NCBI GenBank assembly: GCA_038503065.1
Contig: JBCAMK010000008.1
Location: 1,364,001 to 1,428,000, forward strand
Source: Paragyromitra xinjiangensis
Taxonomy: Eukaryota; Ascomycota; Pezizomycetes; Pezizales; Discinaceae
Direction of reading: 5' to 3'
Length of the DNA: 64,000 nt
Shown: positions 62,795 through 64,000 of the stretch, one piece after another
Layout: each line of letters starts with the position of its first letter
Position numbering within the stretch: position 1 is the stretch's first letter
Notes under the pieces: generated by a model
Databases searched by the model: none
What the model saw: the letters and a program-made list of their open reading frames with translations, nothing else
What the model was told of the DNA's origin: nothing
Position numbers and translations under genes: made by a program

Positions 62795-63224
62795 TAATTA
62801 GCCTAGAGGTTTCGATGTCACTACTCAAAATTTTCGGGGGGGGACAGGATATAATTAAGGCGGGAAAGTAGGAAATTCAGGACAACAAGAGATGTAAGAG
62901 AAAAATAGATGTTTGTCCTCCGCCGCTCTCGCAGTTCCACAACTCTCTGTTCGACTCTCTGTTCGACTCTCTGTTTAACTGGCTGTTTCTCACCGGTCCT
63001 CCGCTTGCCCTGTCGCTCTCGCAGTTCCCCAGTTGGGAACAGCCAGTCGACCAGGGAGTCGAACAGGGAGTCGAACAGCTAGTTGTGGAACTGCGACAGC
63101 GGCGGAGGACAGGCGTCTATTTTTCCCTTACATTTTTGTTGCCCTGAATTTCCCACTCTCCCGCCTTAACTATTCCTACCCCCCGAAAAATTCGAGCACT
63201 AACTTCTCACCTCCAGGTTAATTT
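62795..63224. mobile_element. ~430-bp fold-back element with ~190-bp arms
   Basis: The left arm 62795-62991 and right arm 63035-63224 are inverted copies over nearly their whole length: AATTAGCCTAGAGGT / ACCTCCAGGTTAATT ends, then TTTTCGGGGGG, TTAAGGCGGGA, GAAATTCAGG, GTCCTCCGCCGCT, GCAGTTCCAC and a GACTCTCTGTTC tandem array. The ~43-bp loop carries a third partial copy of CTCTCGCAGTTCC. It has no coding capacity. Confidence 0.85.
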
Positions 63225-63439
63225 ATCACTACGAAATGATAGGGCCCAAATAGAGTATTTATCTTACGGAATAAATACGCGGCTAGCTATGTATATAGAA
63301 AACTCTAAACCTTGGGTTCAAAATTACATACATGTACATCCAATCAACCGACCTTCTACCAGAATTGATGGAGTGATTAGCTGCAGTTAAAAATAGCCCC
63401 AATGTACCCGTGACTAAAACTATACAACGACCAGCATAC

Positions 63440-63580
63440 GGGAAACGTTATTCTTGCGAGGATCGCATAACCAGCTGAGGCTAAGGAATAGACGAAAAGG
63501 CTGGACTGTTTCTTCGACGTAGTTTTAAAGTGTCGAGTGAATATATATGACCACTATTATACCCACAGCTGGTCGATTCA
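63440..63580 (+). repeat. Older dispersed repeat, copy B, without the MITE
   Basis: Aligns with the outer parts of 58349-58680. At the place of the MITE insertion it has an uninterrupted TTCGACGTAGTTTTAAAG (TA at 63520-63521), that is, an empty site. Confidence 0.75.
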
Positions 63581-64000
63581 TTACGACCCCATCCTACATC
63601 AACAGCAGTTCGAAAAAAACTTGATGCATTAGCCATGATCTAAAGCAGACTCTAGTTTCTTCAGACCTGGTTAGCTGTGAGTCGTCCTGCTCGGAAGAGT
63701 ACCCATTCCGAAGCGTGTCTCATTGATCGGAACCAGGTTCTTTAATACGGGCTTACTCTAGATAGTTACCTGCACATGGAGTCACCGTCTTATGGTTGGT
63801 TTTCTTGGCTGGGGGCGGGTGGCGGTCTGGGGGTTGGGTTTATCTGTAAATCACCGCATCCCCGTGGAGTAAGGCAGTGGGTTGCTAAGCCGGTTTTAAT
63901 GATCAGGCAGGGCGGCGGGCTGGAAGGTACTCGTTGTGGGAATCGGAGAGGTGTGTAGATTAGGAAAAGTGCAAATGGCTTGCTGAGGTGATCCGTATCT
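63581..64000. other. Right edge, nothing recognised
   Basis: A Gly-rich 60-codon frame at 63776-63958 has no recognisable features and may be chance or the start of a feature outside the window. Confidence 0.4.

Overview
The window reads as nuclear DNA of a filamentous ascomycete. Almost every recognisable gene is split by short spliceosomal introns (about 50-165 bp) with GTAAGT/GTATGT-like donors and CTAAC/CTGAC-like branch sites. The products are typical fungal ones: RNA polymerase I factor Rrn9, Mediator subunit Med8, a DPP1-type lipid phosphatase, a GPI-type phospholipase B, an HSP70-like ATPase and a CorA-like protein. Gene density is low, with deserts of 4-8 kb holding decayed repeats. 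That would fit a repeat-rich lineage such as Pezizomycetes, but the lineage is inference.

Layout. 1-1516: 5' part of a large conserved fungal protein on the minus strand, running off the left edge. 3.7-5.2 kb: RRN9. 9.5-12.2 kb: five-exon gene for an unrecognised membrane-anchored protein. 13.0-15.1 kb: eight-exon HSP70-like gene. 16.6-18.2 kb: PAP2/DPP1 phosphatase. 18.6 and 20.0 kb: inverted pair of intron-containing tRNA-Ser(CGA) genes. 20.9-21.6 kb: small conserved fungal protein. 27.0-28.2 kb: SDR oxidoreductase. 36.4-38.5 kb: MFS transporter. 39.4-40.4 kb: 1-Cys peroxiredoxin. 44.8-46.8 kb: phospholipase B. 48.4-51.2 kb: TPR repeats joined in silico to a CorA-like membrane domain. 52.5-57.1 kb: compact block of MPU1, MED8 and a glycerol-3-phosphate/DHAP acyltransferase. 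59.9-60.7 kb: unrecognised three-exon gene. The rest is mostly gene-free.

The intergenic DNA is full of small non-autonomous elements. Two share TAGTCTCG...CGARCCTA ends and perfect 9-bp target duplications (MULE-like). A 183-bp TA-flanked pogo/Tc1-like MITE sits inside an older repeat whose empty copy is also in the window. There are two long inverted-repeat elements, an 18-bp motif TCAT-N6-TCACTCG found ten times, and a strong excess of the palindrome TACATGTA. Gene models were built by hand by checking splice signals and reading phase; no database search was run. The genes are mostly unrelated housekeeping, membrane and lipid genes, and I see no biosynthetic cluster.
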